Assembly (NCBI GenBank): GCA_947178475.1
Contig: CAMWYM010000005.1
Span: 1-55,225 of the forward strand
Length of the DNA: 55,225 nt
Source of the DNA: an uncultured Clostridium sp.
GTDB taxonomy: Bacteria; Bacillota; Clostridia; Lachnospirales; Lachnospiraceae
Direction of reading: 5' to 3'
Shown here: piece by piece, positions 25,587 to 34,720 of the stretch
Layout: every line of letters starts with the position of its first letter
Position numbering within the stretch: position 1 is the stretch's first letter
The notes under the pieces: generated by a model
What the model was told of the DNA's origin: nothing
The model's database searches: none
The model's input: the letters and a program-made list of their open reading frames with translations, nothing else
Translations under genes and position numbers: made by a program

Positions 25587-27980
25587 TTACAGCTCCACAA
25601 TAGTCACACCGGCATCTCCCTCACCGAATTCTCCCAGACGGAAGGACTTAACATAGGATTGCCTTTTTAGGTATTCATGGATACCTTTTCTCAATGCTCC
25701 GGTTCCTTTTCCGTGTACCACCCTCACCTGATTTAAATGGGACAGACAGGCATCGTCCAAATATTTATCCAATTCCATCACTGCCTCATCTACTGTCATT
25801 CCAAGCAGATTAATCTCTGGTTTAATCGTTGCCGACTTGTTAACGGAGGCTCGATATTGGGTCATCTTTTGCTTCGGAGACTGCTTCTTTTCCTCCTGGA
25901 TAATCTCCACATCGGTTATTTTAACTGTACTCTGTAAAATACCCATCTGGACGGTTATTTCCCCCTTCTGGTTCGGCAGTGAACGAACCGTTCCCTCCGT
26001 GTTCATGCTAATGACATGCACGGTATCTCCAAGATGAAAATCCGCCGCCTTATGTCCTGACTTCCGATTCGGTGTTTTATATTGCAGCTTGTCATTTACC
26101 TTACCCAGCTTTTCACGAAGCTCCCCTCTCGCCTTCTCCATTTCTTTATTGCTTGCACTATGAGGATTCTTCTCCCAGCTGTTATATTTACGAATTGATT
26201 CATCAGCAAAGGCCTTTGCCTCCTCCAAAATATCCCTTGCTTGCTCCCTTGCATTCCGCAGGATATCCTGTTTACGCTGCTCGATATGCTCATTCTTAGA
26301 GGCAAGTCTATCCTTCAGCTTCTGTATTTCTTCCTTGTTGGCCGCTATCTCCTCCTGCTCCTGCTCAATGGTCCTCTTGGATTTCTCCAAATCTGCCAAA
26401 ATTGTTTCCATATCTATTGTATCATTGTCCATTTGTGCCCTTGCACTGTCTATTATACCGTTTGGCAGTCCAAGCTTCGCAGCAATGGCAAAGGCATTGG
26501 ATTTACCCGGAATGCCAATCAGTAGGTGATAGGTCGGGCTTAATGTCTCCACATCAAATTCACAACAGGCATTTTCCACTCCCGGTGTAGTCATGGCAAA
26601 GGTCTTCAACTCGCTGTAATGGGTAGTAGCCATGCAGCTTATTCCCTTCTGATGAAGATGATTCAAAATAGCGGCAGCCAGAGCGGAGCCTTCCACCGGG
26701 TCAGTCCCTCCTCCTAACTCATCAAATAAAATCAAGGTATCCTTTGCAGCATGCTTCATAATATATACAATATTGGTCATGTGAGAAGAAAAGGTACTCA
26801 GGCTCTGTTCAATACTCTGCTCATCACCAATATCCGCAAACACATCCCGAAACACAGCAAGCTTCGAGCCCTGAAATGCCGGAATATGCAGACCGGACTG
26901 CCCCATCAAGGTGAACAGTCCAAGAGTCTTCAGGGAAACCGTCTTACCACCGGTATTCGGTCCAGTGACAATCAGCATAGTAAAATCCTTCCCCAGATTA
27001 AGGTCAATTGGAACTACACTGTGTTTTTCCAACAGCGGATGCCGTCCCTGCTTAATATCAACAATCCCCTGGTCATTTAGCTCCGGCTCCGTGCCGTCAT
27101 AGGATTTTGCATAGCACGCTTTGGCAAAAATGAAATCCAGTCTGGTAAGGATTTCCACATTCATCTCAATACTATCCTTTGATACCGCCACCTGCTCACT
27201 TAAATTTGCCAGAATTTTTTCTATCTCCATCGCCTCTTCAGCAGCCAGTTCCTTTAACTCATTGTTTAAGTTTACCACCGCCATCGGTTCTATAAAAAAT
27301 GTAGCACCGGTAGAGGACTGGTCATGTACCATACCCGGAAACTGGCTCTTATATTCCGATTTCACCGGAATACAATACCGTCCGTTTCGCATGGTTACAA
27401 TAGAATCCTGCAACATAGTCTGGTTATCCTGCTTTGCAACAATACGATTTAGCACCTCGTGCACCTTGCCGTTAGCCACCTTCATACTACGACGGATATC
27501 CTTCAATGCCGCCGAGGCATCATCAGCAATCTCATTCTCCGATAAAATGCAGCGGTTAATCTCTCTCGCCAGATGCTCCAGTGGCATCAGGCTTTCAAAA
27601 TATCCGGTGAGAGAATCCTGCCTTGTCTCCACAGCAGAGTTTTCACTATCGGAAACCTGTCCACCATATTGTTTTGCATTTTCTGCCACCTTAAGAAGCT
27701 TTGCCACATCCAGCAGCTCATTAATCGAAAGTGCAGCTCCTACTGCCACACGTTTCATCGCCTCACCAATCGGATAGACACCTGAAAAGGAAATATTTCC
27801 ATGCTGATATACTCTTGTCAGCGCATCTCGCGTTTCCTCCTGATTCTTCCGAATCTCCACTATATCTCCTGACGGCTTTAAGCGCTCACACATACGCTTC
27901 CCTGCGGGACAAGTCGCAAAACCGGTCAGTTGGTCTATAATTTTGTAATATTCCAATACTCGTAATGTCCTTTTATTCAC
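25587..27980 (-). CDS. mutS2: MutS2 ATPase/endonuclease
   Basis: About 797 residues from the GTG at 27980, which has AGGAGG 6 nt upstream; an ATG ten codons earlier has no SD. Walker A TGPNTGGKTVSLKTL, Walker B LILFDELGGGTDPVEGSAL, a long coiled coil around residues 520-640, and a C-terminal Smr domain (INLLGMTVDEAVMELD, RVVHGKGTGALRKGIH). MutS2 suppresses recombination in some bacteria and in Bacillus acts on collided ribosomes. It lies between trmL and the two-component genes. Confidence 0.95.
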   Translation of the reverse strand: MNKRTLRVLEYYKIIDQLTGFATCPAGKRMCERLKPSGDIVEIRKNQEETRDALTRVYQHGNISFSGVYPIGEAMKRVAVGAALSINELLDVAKLLKVAENAKQYGGQVSDSENSAVETRQDSLTGYFESLMPLEHLAREINRCILSENEIADDASAALKDIRRSMKVANGKVHEVLNRIVAKQDNQTMLQDSIVTMRNGRYCIPVKSEYKSQFPGMVHDQSSTGATFFIEPMAVVNLNNELKELAAEEAMEIEKILANLSEQVAVSKDSIEMNVEILTRLDFIFAKACYAKSYDGTEPELNDQGIVDIKQGRHPLLEKHSVVPIDLNLGKDFTMLIVTGPNTGGKTVSLKTLGLFTLMGQSGLHIPAFQGSKLAVFRDVFADIGDEQSIEQSLSTFSSHMTNIVYIMKHAAKDTLILFDELGGGTDPVEGSALAAAILNHLHQKGISCMATTHYSELKTFAMTTPGVENACCEFDVETLSPTYHLLIGIPGKSNAFAIAAKLGLPNGIIDSARAQMDNDTIDMETILADLEKSKRTIEQEQEEIAANKEEIQKLKDRLASKNEHIEQRKQDILRNAREQARDILEEAKAFADESIRKYNSWEKNPHSASNKEMEKARGELREKLGKVNDKLQYKTPNRKSGHKAADFHLGDTVHVISMNTEGTVRSLPNQKGEITVQMGILQSTVKITDVEIIQEEKKQSPKQKMTQYRASVNKSATIKPEINLLGMTVDEAVMELDKYLDDACLSHLNQVRVVHGKGTGALRKGIHEYLKRQSYVKSFRLGEFGEGDAGVTIVEL

Positions 27981-28036
27981 AATTTTCCTCCTGCCATCCC
28001 ATATCTGCAACAGTCCGTTTTATATACTTCTCCTGC

Positions 28037-28528
28037 TCACCATTCATAACGGTGAAGCTGTCCCTCCATCTGAAAATTCATAAATTCATTCTGCCTCAAT
28101 GCCTCATACAAAATAATCGCCACAGAATTAGATAAATTCAATGACCGTATATCATCTAACATTGGTATTCTCACACAGGTCTCCTTATTATCTAATAAAA
28201 TCTCCTCCGGAATACCGGCACTTTCCTTTCCAAACATAATATAGCAGTCCTCTTCATAATGCACATCAGTATAGGTCTGCTTTGATTTGGTGGTAGCCAT
28301 ATAAATCCTTGCTCCAGGATTTCTCTCCAAAAATTCCTCATAACACACATAGGTGGTCACGTCCAATTTGTCCCAGTAGTCCATTCCTGCTCGCTTAATC
28401 ATTTTGTCATTTATGCGAAAGCCCAAAGGCTCAATCAGATGAAGCCTTGCGCCTGTAGCCACACAGGTTCTCCCAATATTTCCGGTATTTGCCGGCATCT
28501 CCGGCTCATGCAACACAATATTTATCAT
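28037..28528 (-). CDS. trmL: tRNA (cytidine(34)-2'-O)-methyltransferase TrmL
   Basis: SPOUT-fold methyltransferase that modifies the wobble nucleotide of some tRNA-Leu species. 163 residues from the ATG at 28528, which overlaps the aminotransferase stop. Conserved N-terminus NIVLHEPEMPANTGNIGRTC and C-terminal knot motifs IMFGKESAGIPEEIL, RIPMLDDIRSLNLSNSVAI. A longer frame from 28648 lies inside the upstream gene and is rejected. Confidence 0.93.
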   Translation of the reverse strand: MINIVLHEPEMPANTGNIGRTCVATGARLHLIEPLGFRINDKMIKRAGMDYWDKLDVTTYVCYEEFLERNPGARIYMATTKSKQTYTDVHYEEDCYIMFGKESAGIPEEILLDNKETCVRIPMLDDIRSLNLSNSVAIILYEALRQNEFMNFQMEGQLHRYEW

Positions 28529-29709
28529 ATCCCTGCTTTTGTACTCTCCTCTCGCAATTCCTGTATAAACGCACCCAGCCTTCCAATTGCAACCTTCAAT
28601 TCCTCCAGTGAATAGGCATAGGATATTCTTAAAAAGCCTTCCCCACACGCTCCAAAGGCATCACCAGGTACCACAGCTAATTTCTTGCTGTTTAACAGTC
28701 TTGTGGCAAACTCCTCCGAGGACAATCCAAATTCCTTTATACAGGGAAATATATAAAATGCTCCTAATGGTTCAAAGCAGGGCAGTCCCATTTCCTCAAA
28801 TTCATGAAGCAGGTATCTTCTCCTCTGATCGTAGGATTCCCGCATATTTTCCACATCCCGCTGACAGTCCCGCAAAGCGGAAAGAGCCGCATATTGGCTG
28901 GTAGTCGGCGCACACATAATGGCATACTGATGTATCTTTGTCATCTGTTCCATAATCATTGCAGGTCCCAATGCATAGCCCAGCCGCCAGCCAGTCATGG
29001 CAAAGGTTTTGGAAAAACCGCTGATCACAATTGTACGCTCCCGCATTCCCGGCAGTGAAGCAATACTTACATGACCACTGTTATATGTGAGTTCTGCATA
29101 TATCTCGTCCGATATAACATAAAGGTCGTTTCGAATGACAACCTCCGCAACAGCCTCTAAATCCTCTCTGGTCATTATGGCACCGGTAGGATTATTGGGG
29201 TAAGACAAAATCAGCAGCTTCGTCTTCTTCGTGATAGCCGCCTCCAGTTCCTGCTTAGTCAAACGGAACTGGTTTTCGTTTTTCAATGAAATTGTCACCG
29301 GAACACCGCCTGCCAGATCCACGCAAGGCACATAAGACACAAAACAGGGCTCCGGCACAATAACCTCATCACCCGGATTCAGCATCGCTCTCAATGCCAC
29401 ATCAATCCCCTCACTGCCACCCACAGTCAACAGCGCCTCCGTCTTCGGATTGTACGCAACATGAAATCTGCTGTCCATATATTCACAAATTGCCTGACGC
29501 AGCTCTAAAAGACCTGCATTAGACGTATAAAAGGTTCTTCCTCTTTCCAGAGAATAAATTCCCTCCTCACGAACACTCCACGGAGTATCGAAATCAGGTT
29601 CTCCTACACCTAGAGAAATTGCCTCCGGCATCTCACTTACAATATCAAAAAACTTACGAATCCCAGAGGGTTTCATCTTGATTACTTTATCGGATAGTGG
29701 ATTTCTCAT
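28525..29709 (-). CDS. Class I/II PLP-dependent aminotransferase
   Basis: 394 residues of the aspartate aminotransferase fold-type I family. LGVGEPDFDTPW near the start, LLILSYPNNPTGAIMT, and the PLP lysine in VISGFSKTFAMTGWRLGYA. C-terminal Arg region FLRISYAYSLEEL. The substrate cannot be fixed; close family members act on aspartate, aromatic amino acids or N-acetyl-diaminopimelate. It overlaps the Lrp-type regulator by 4 nt (ATGA), so the pair is translated together; the regulator may sense an amino acid handled by this enzyme. Confidence 0.9.
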   Translation of the reverse strand: MRNPLSDKVIKMKPSGIRKFFDIVSEMPEAISLGVGEPDFDTPWSVREEGIYSLERGRTFYTSNAGLLELRQAICEYMDSRFHVAYNPKTEALLTVGGSEGIDVALRAMLNPGDEVIVPEPCFVSYVPCVDLAGGVPVTISLKNENQFRLTKQELEAAITKKTKLLILSYPNNPTGAIMTREDLEAVAEVVIRNDLYVISDEIYAELTYNSGHVSIASLPGMRERTIVISGFSKTFAMTGWRLGYALGPAMIMEQMTKIHQYAIMCAPTTSQYAALSALRDCQRDVENMRESYDQRRRYLLHEFEEMGLPCFEPLGAFYIFPCIKEFGLSSEEFATRLLNSKKLAVVPGDAFGACGEGFLRISYAYSLEELKVAIGRLGAFIQELREESTKAGI

Positions 29710-30203
29710 GCTGTCACCACCTGTCTTTCATCTTTCTTTCGCTGTTCAATCTTTGTTCCTGCCTCCTTATACTTCTTCAGTACAAAATGCGTAGATGTAC
29801 TGAGTACTCCCTCCATAGGTGCCAACTTCCTCGCCACAAACTGAGCCACCTCTTTCATCGTCTTTCCCTCAATAAATACAGTCATATCAAAACCACCGGA
29901 CATCAAATACAGAGAAGTCACCTCCTCGTAATTATAAATGCGCTCTGCCACCCGGTCAAAACCCTGTCCCCTCTGAGGCTGAACCTTAACTTCAATCAGT
30001 GCAGTTACCCGCTCTGTATCCGTTTTATCCCAGTTGATAACCGTATTGTATCCACAAATTATCTGTTCCTGCTCCATGTCATGAATCGTATTGATCACCA
30101 CTGACTCATCTATCCCAAGAACCGTAGCCATATCCGCAGTATCCATCTTGGAATTATTCTCAATTAATTTTAATATTTTGGTTCTCTCATTCTGCATTGT
30201 CAT
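29706..30203 (-). CDS. Lrp/AsnC-family regulator
   Basis: About 165 residues. N-terminal winged helix-turn-helix (ILKLIENNSKMDTADMATVL, DESVVINTIHDMEQEQIICGY) and a C-terminal RAM/AsnC ligand-binding domain (ALIEVKVQPQRGQGFD, YLMSGGFDMTVFIEGKTM). ATG 30203 with AAAGGAAAG upstream; ATG 30197 is an alternative. It is 13 nt from the AIR-synthase-like gene and overlaps the aminotransferase. Confidence 0.92.
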   Translation of the reverse strand: MTMQNERTKILKLIENNSKMDTADMATVLGIDESVVINTIHDMEQEQIICGYNTVINWDKTDTERVTALIEVKVQPQRGQGFDRVAERIYNYEEVTSLYLMSGGFDMTVFIEGKTMKEVAQFVARKLAPMEGVLSTSTHFVLKKYKEAGTKIEQRKKDERQVVTA

Positions 30204-30216
30204 CTTTCCTTTCTTT

Positions 30217-31215
30217 TTAGACTGGCAGCGGCTGTCCATAAAATACTGCATTCAAGGCATCTCCCTTTGGCGGATTTAAAAATCTCTCCTCATCCCCTAG
30301 CAGAATCTTACGCTCCGCTGATTTCGTTGTTTTCCCCAATATAGCTGCCTGTATTCCTGCTTCATTCATCTTCCCGACAAGCTGCTCTCCATTGCCCGTC
30401 ACCAGCAGCAGACTACCCTGACCATTCATCATATAGGGATTGAGGTCAAAATATTCAGCAACCTCGATAATTTCCTGCTTAACCGGTATCGCTTCTATCG
30501 GAATCTCCGCACCACAGTTGCAGGCTGACAACAGCTGCCATAATGCGCCAAATACTCCTCCATTAGACACATCATGAGCCGCATAAATCCATTCACAAAT
30601 TTCGGCATTCTCCTCTAGAATTTCCAGCTCCGGCATCAACGAAGTATATCGCATATAGTCTGCCGCTACAGTTATATAGCTTTCTGGATAACGGCTTGCC
30701 AGCTCCTTCTTCCGCAGTGCAGCAAGAATCGCTCCACCGTATAGTCCCGCCCATTTTGTCATTACAATATCCAGATCCGCCGTCACCTCTTTGTGGCGGC
30801 TTTCCCACAACTTCTCTCCATACACCGTCACCACCACAGTCGGCGAGACAACTGATGGCACCAGCTCCGTATGCCCGGAAAATATTTCTATCCGGTATTG
30901 CTCCGCCTGTCTGGCGAGATTATCCGTAATTGCACGAAGTGTTGACTCCTCACTGTGCTCCGGCATCAAAACCGCTGTAGCGGCACCATAAGGCTTTCCC
31001 CCCGCCGCAATGACATTATTAACCGCATTATCAAAAGCATATCTTTCGTTTCCCATATAAGAAAAGGCAGTGGTGGCCATGGATGTTACCATGCTGCCAG
31101 TCACTGCCCCATCATGTCCAACTGCAGTCCGGAGTGTTGTTTCCGGTCTGCGATACCGTATGGGATTGATTACAGAACGCTTAAACGTATGCTCCGGTAA
31201 TTTACCAGTTCTCAT
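30217..31215 (-). CDS. AIR-synthase-related (PurM/HypE-like) protein
   Basis: 332 residues from the ATG at 31215, which has GGAGGG 7 nt upstream. It begins RTGKLPEHTFKRSVI, like HypE, then has HDGAVTGSM, AFDNAVNNVIAAGGKPYGA (ATP-binding PurM N-domain), the GLYGGAILAAL region and DVSNGGVFGALWQL. The PurM superfamily binds ATP and phosphorylates or dehydrates its substrate. No other hydrogenase maturation genes are near, so a HypE role is not supported. The substrate is unknown; it lies between the VanW and lrp genes in one apparent operon. Confidence 0.82.
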   Translation of the reverse strand: MRTGKLPEHTFKRSVINPIRYRRPETTLRTAVGHDGAVTGSMVTSMATTAFSYMGNERYAFDNAVNNVIAAGGKPYGAATAVLMPEHSEESTLRAITDNLARQAEQYRIEIFSGHTELVPSVVSPTVVVTVYGEKLWESRHKEVTADLDIVMTKWAGLYGGAILAALRKKELASRYPESYITVAADYMRYTSLMPELEILEENAEICEWIYAAHDVSNGGVFGALWQLLSACNCGAEIPIEAIPVKQEIIEVAEYFDLNPYMMNGQGSLLLVTGNGEQLVGKMNEAGIQAAILGKTTKSAERKILLGDEERFLNPPKGDALNAVFYGQPLPV

Positions 31216-31282
31216 TCCGATTCCCTCCGTCCACTCATACATGGGACTATCCTTAACTCAAGCCAAAGAGCTTATAGTAGTT

Positions 31283-32842
31283 TCATCTCAAAATCCACCG
31301 GCTCCTGTATCTAGTCATCTGTCTGTCCATAAGCAGACTGATGTGCATCCCATCCGGTGTGTCTGTGCTGGATGGATCTGTTACTGGATCCTCGGGTTCT
31401 GGATTATCCGAGGTAGAAGGATCTTTGTTCTTATCATCATCCTTATTCTTATCCTTATCTTTATCCTTATTGTCCTTATCCTTCTTTTTCTTAGTACCGA
31501 CACGAATCTTGCCCCGTACTTTCTCATATTGACTGCTATTGACCATAACCGACTCCTGAAGCTCTCCGTCAACATAAATATGCTTCCACAGCTCACAGTA
31601 ATATCCTGTATAAGCCGACTGCTCTGTCATGGTTTTTCCCTCTTCTAAAGTGTCGTCCTTTATCTCCTCCGGATCATCCGGCTCATAGGTCTGAATAGTC
31701 TTGCTCTCAAATTCGATTGTACGGTTTGACGGCCGGGTGTCATGTCCGTAAATGGCAAAGGAAATCGTACCGCCACCGGCATAGCCTTCAATATATATAG
31801 GATATTCCGTATCGTTAGTAAACTTAAAATCAAAAAGTCCCTCAGCGATCGCCGCATCCCGTGAGCGCTCTACATAACTGACCGTCAGACTGTGAGGTCT
31901 ACGCTCGTCTACTTTAAGCTCCGCATTGATCACCGCATTATACAGGGTAGTAGACACCTGACAGATACCTCCGCCAAGTCCCTCAACCAGCTCGTTATTC
32001 ACATACTGTCCCGCATCCGCATATCCGTTTTCCTCAGTAAAAGGCGTTACCGTATCCAGCATAGAAAACTGCTCTCCCGGCATCATAACCCTTCCGCTAA
32101 TCTTGCTGGCACCAGTAGCCAGATTCTTAGACCGGCTGGTCTGACTCTGGTTATAAGTCGTCTGGTACTGTCCCATTACGCTGTCTATCATGTAAAAGTC
32201 TTCCTCCGTATACTGAGGGTCTGTCTCCTCTACAACGGCATTCATCTTAATATCCTTCTGTTCCCACTCCTCGGCAAACAACTCCTTTACTGCCTGAATC
32301 GTTTCCTCAACCTTAATAGAAGTTCCCTTGACCCCGGCATATACAGTAAATTCACCATTTTCTCTGGAAATAGAGGCATCCTTTGGTGTTGTCACGATAT
32401 CATCGGTCTCGTTTTCCAGCTTGTCCTTTAACTTATTCTCGTCAAACACCTTCTCCGGCACCAGTACAACATTTTCCTCTTCCAGTGACTTAATCTCTCT
32501 ATATCGGGATAATATATTGCCTCGTCTTCCATAATGCATTGCCTCATTAACAGCATCTTCCACCGACACAGAAATCCCAATATCTCTCAATGTTGTAGTA
32601 TAGGAGCCTGCCGAAGTGGTAAAGGTCAGCCTGAGATTGTCAATACCATCTATATATTTGTCATATTCCTTCATTGCCTCATCCTTGGTCAATCCGCCTA
32701 CATATACCCCGTCCAGATACACGCCACCATAGATTACCTGGTCATCCTCCTCTGCTGCCTTAACCTGACCGATTGCCATGGTCACAATCCCCATAGTCAG
32801 CAAAAATACAATTAATCTTAATGATTTTCTTTTCTTCATCAT
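31283..32842 (-). CDS. VanW-domain exported protein
   Basis: 519 residues. Signal/anchor segment at 8-29 (LIVFLLTMGIVTMAIGQ, cut near VKA), peptidoglycan-binding-4-type repeats at about 40-220, then the VanW domain (RVMMPGEQFSMLDTVTPF, GYADAGQYVNNELVEGLGGG, ICQVSTTLYNA). A G5-like region and a Lys/Asp-rich low-complexity tail (KDKDNKDKDKDKNKDDDKNK) follow. VanW function is unknown; it is common in clostridial cell-envelope proteins. The last 20 residues turn basic, while another frame reads AHQSAYGQTDD and, after a stop, IQEPVDFEMK, so a late frameshift is possible. SD GAGG 7 nt before ATG 32842. Confidence 0.88.
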   Translation of the reverse strand: MMKKRKSLRLIVFLLTMGIVTMAIGQVKAAEEDDQVIYGGVYLDGVYVGGLTKDEAMKEYDKYIDGIDNLRLTFTTSAGSYTTTLRDIGISVSVEDAVNEAMHYGRRGNILSRYREIKSLEEENVVLVPEKVFDENKLKDKLENETDDIVTTPKDASISRENGEFTVYAGVKGTSIKVEETIQAVKELFAEEWEQKDIKMNAVVEETDPQYTEEDFYMIDSVMGQYQTTYNQSQTSRSKNLATGASKISGRVMMPGEQFSMLDTVTPFTEENGYADAGQYVNNELVEGLGGGICQVSTTLYNAVINAELKVDERRPHSLTVSYVERSRDAAIAEGLFDFKFTNDTEYPIYIEGYAGGGTISFAIYGHDTRPSNRTIEFESKTIQTYEPDDPEEIKDDTLEEGKTMTEQSAYTGYYCELWKHIYVDGELQESVMVNSSQYEKVRGKIRVGTKKKKDKDNKDKDKDKNKDDDKNKDPSTSDNPEPEDPVTDPSSTDTPDGMHISLLMDRQMTRYRSRWILR

Positions 32843-33104
32843 ATCATTACCTCAGCTTTATTCCCGCATATACAGCGAACCTGTTCCTGCAATTAACATC
32901 TGCGTACGTATCAAATACCCCGTAGCCTTCCCCGGGGTATTCAAATTAACTATAACGGTTTTACCTGTTCCTGTATCCGTAAAACCAACAAACATCAAAC
33001 TTATTATACTCGCGAACGAAATTGATTGCCAGATTCAACATTTTGCCGCGGTATATGCAGTTAAACTAAGCATCTGCCTTCGGCAAATACTAAAGTTAAC
33101 TAGT
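32843..33104 (-). promoter_or_regulatory. Long structured 5' leader of the VanW operon
   Basis: About 260 nt of non-coding transcript between the promoter and the VanW start. By eye it folds into several hairpins: a long one near its 5' end (about 33066-33105, loop GAA), an 8-bp GGTTTTAC/GTAAAACC stem (32957-32986) and an 8-bp AATACCCC/GGGGTATT stem (32914-32941). An 11-nt sequence, CAGGAACAGGT on the minus strand, occurs twice (32963-32973 and 32879-32889). No T-run terminator is present. I could not match a known riboswitch class. Confidence 0.55.
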
Positions 33105-33110
33105 ATAATC

Positions 33111-33138
33111 ATTGTAGCACATCACACACAGTTTTCAA
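33111..33138 (-). promoter_or_regulatory. Promoter of the VanW operon
   Basis: -35 TTGAAA (33133-33138), 16-nt spacer, -10 TACAAT (33111-33116) with an extended TGC just before it, on the minus strand. It probably drives the long gene row down to about 22437. Confidence 0.75.
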
Positions 33139-33270
33139 GTATTTAAAATAATATTGTCACTATTTACGAATAAATTGACTTTTTTGAAATGATTTTGTAT
33201 ATTTTACTTATTGGACAGAAAACTGCCCGTGCAGCTCCTGCCATAAAGGCAGGTAAATCTGCTCAGACAA

Positions 33271-33384
33271 TTAGAAGCCGCCAACAGATGTAACGATACA
33301 GCTCAGTACCATAACAACAACCAAAATGATTGCAATGACACAAGAAATAATCTTCTGTGTTTTTTTGCTTCCAAAATTGAACAT
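33271..33384 (-). CDS. 37-residue membrane miniprotein
   Basis: A short ORF with SD GAGGTG 5 nt before the ATG. The product starts MFNFGSKKTQKII (positively charged end) and continues as one hydrophobic helix (VIAIILVVVMVLSCIV) ending TSVGGF. Such single-helix miniproteins are common in Firmicutes but are usually missed. It has its own promoter (33442-33470) and is divergent from the gene at 33415. Function unknown. GC-rich hairpins at 33219-33255 follow it and may end its transcript. Confidence 0.72.
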   Translation of the reverse strand: MFNFGSKKTQKIISCVIAIILVVVMVLSCIVTSVGGF

Positions 33385-33414
33385 ATTAACACCTCTTTTC
33401 TGAAAGGACATATC

Positions 33415-34038
33415 ATGAAGCTTATTTTATTACCATCCATTACTATATTAGTGCTGGTGCTCCATCACAACCTGCGCAAATCCAACGGTATAGAAAAACG
33501 TGGAATCAGTGCCTACCTCAAACAGGAGGATCAGGCCAACAGCACCAGACGCCAAGACATATCCGGACTTCCCTATATCGAAGTCCCTCTTGACACTTTT
33601 CCCTTAGATATTACCCTAAATGACGAAAAAAAGCAAATAAAGATTACGGAATACAAAAAACAAATATTGGCATTATCCCAAAAACAGATGTTAAATCTGA
33701 TCGGGGTGTCCAATACCCAGCTCAAAAAGCTTTACGGTCCCGCCAATCTGGAGCTTTTAACTATCTGTGACCAGAACTATTCCCTCTATCTGCGCAATCT
33801 GCAGCTATTTGCAGAATGCATTTACGACGAATATCCGGAAGATGCCGTATCTGTACTCGAATACTGCATTTCTACCGGCACAGACATTTCTGGCACCTAC
33901 GATTTACTTGCCAGATACTATGCTGCACACGGGATGACCGATAAGTTTGCTAAGCTGTACGACCGTATTCCCGATAAAGACTCCATTGCCGGCAAAGTAA
34001 TCGTCAAAAAACTGGACACACTCAACCCTTCTGCATAA
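33415..34038 (+). CDS. Conserved protein of unknown function, N-terminal membrane segment
   Basis: 207 residues; SD AAAGGA 6 nt before the ATG. A short hydrophobic start (LILLPSITILVLVLHH) anchors or exports it. The rest is helical with TPR-like spacing (LRNLQLFAECIYDEYPEDAV, YDLLARYYAAHGMTDKFAKLY). I do not recognise a family; it may be a tetratricopeptide-type scaffold. It stands 148 nt before the ECF sigma gene on the same strand. Confidence 0.7.
   Translation: MKLILLPSITILVLVLHHNLRKSNGIEKRGISAYLKQEDQANSTRRQDISGLPYIEVPLDTFPLDITLNDEKKQIKITEYKKQILALSQKQMLNLIGVSNTQLKKLYGPANLELLTICDQNYSLYLRNLQLFAECIYDEYPEDAVSVLEYCISTGTDISGTYDLLARYYAAHGMTDKFAKLYDRIPDKDSIAGKVIVKKLDTLNPSA
33442..33470 (-). promoter_or_regulatory. 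Promoter of the miniprotein gene
   Basis: -35 TTGTGA (33465-33470), 17-nt spacer, -10 TATAGT (33442-33447) on the minus strand, inside the start of the divergent gene at 33415. Confidence 0.5.
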
Positions 34039-34186
34039 ATCTGCAGACTATCTTTATAAGATTCTGATTTTTTTGCATTTTGTTGCAACACTTTTCCTTT
34101 TTTTACACACTACTATAATAGGTATACCACAATGATGAGAAACACGCTTTGCGAGTTTCTCCCGCAAGAAAGCAGAGGTGAACAGA

Positions 34187-34720
34187 TTGAACGAAGAAGA
34201 AATCAAAGCTCATGTACTGCTTGCACGTAACGGCCACACTGCTTCGTTTTGCAAGCTCTACGAACTCTATTACAAGGATATGTATCGTTTTGCCTACTAT
34301 ATGCTGGGAAATGTACAGGACGCTGAGGACGTTATCAGTGAAACAGTGTTAGACGCATTTACCGGAATCAAAAAGCTCAAGAAGCCGGAACGGTTCAAGG
34401 CATGGATTTTCAAAATACTATCCACAAAATGCAAACGTCAGATAGCGGTCTATGCCGCTGACCGCAAGCAGAAAAAAGAGGACATGGATAATATGCCATT
34501 GTCCAGAGAGGACCATCCCTATGCAGAGCAGCTGGATATCCGGTCTGCCTTTGCCGCCCTGAATGAAACGGAGCGGACGGTCATCTCCCTTATGGTATTT
34601 GGCGGTTACAACAGCAAAGAGACAGCCAAAATTTTAAACAGCACGGAAGGGACAGTACGCTCCTCCAAGAGCCGTGCCTTCGCTAAGATGTCAAAATATT
34701 TAAAGGAGGATTTCGCATGA
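34187..34720 (+). CDS. ECF-type RNA polymerase sigma factor
   Basis: 177 residues from the TTG at 34187, which has AGAGGTGA 5-6 nt upstream; GTG at 34178 has a poor SD. Region 2 is at YELYYKDMYRFAYYMLGNVQ, DAEDVISETVLDAF; region 4 is at LNETERTVISLMVFGGYNSK, EGTVRSSKSRAFAKM. The upstream TGCAACACTTTT (from 34084) resembles the -35 element of ECF promoters, so it may control itself; a TATAAT also lies at about 34113. Its stop overlaps the next gene (ATGA), the usual sign of a sigma/anti-sigma pair. Confidence 0.93.
   Translation: MNEEEIKAHVLLARNGHTASFCKLYELYYKDMYRFAYYMLGNVQDAEDVISETVLDAFTGIKKLKKPERFKAWIFKILSTKCKRQIAVYAADRKQKKEDMDNMPLSREDHPYAEQLDIRSAFAALNETERTVISLMVFGGYNSKETAKILNSTEGTVRSSKSRAFAKMSKYLKEDFA

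Noticed and set aside
31341-31532. Simple repeat (TTATCC-type) suspected as a CRISPR or microsatellite
   Set aside because: It codes the Lys/Asp-rich tail of the VanW protein; no spacer pattern.
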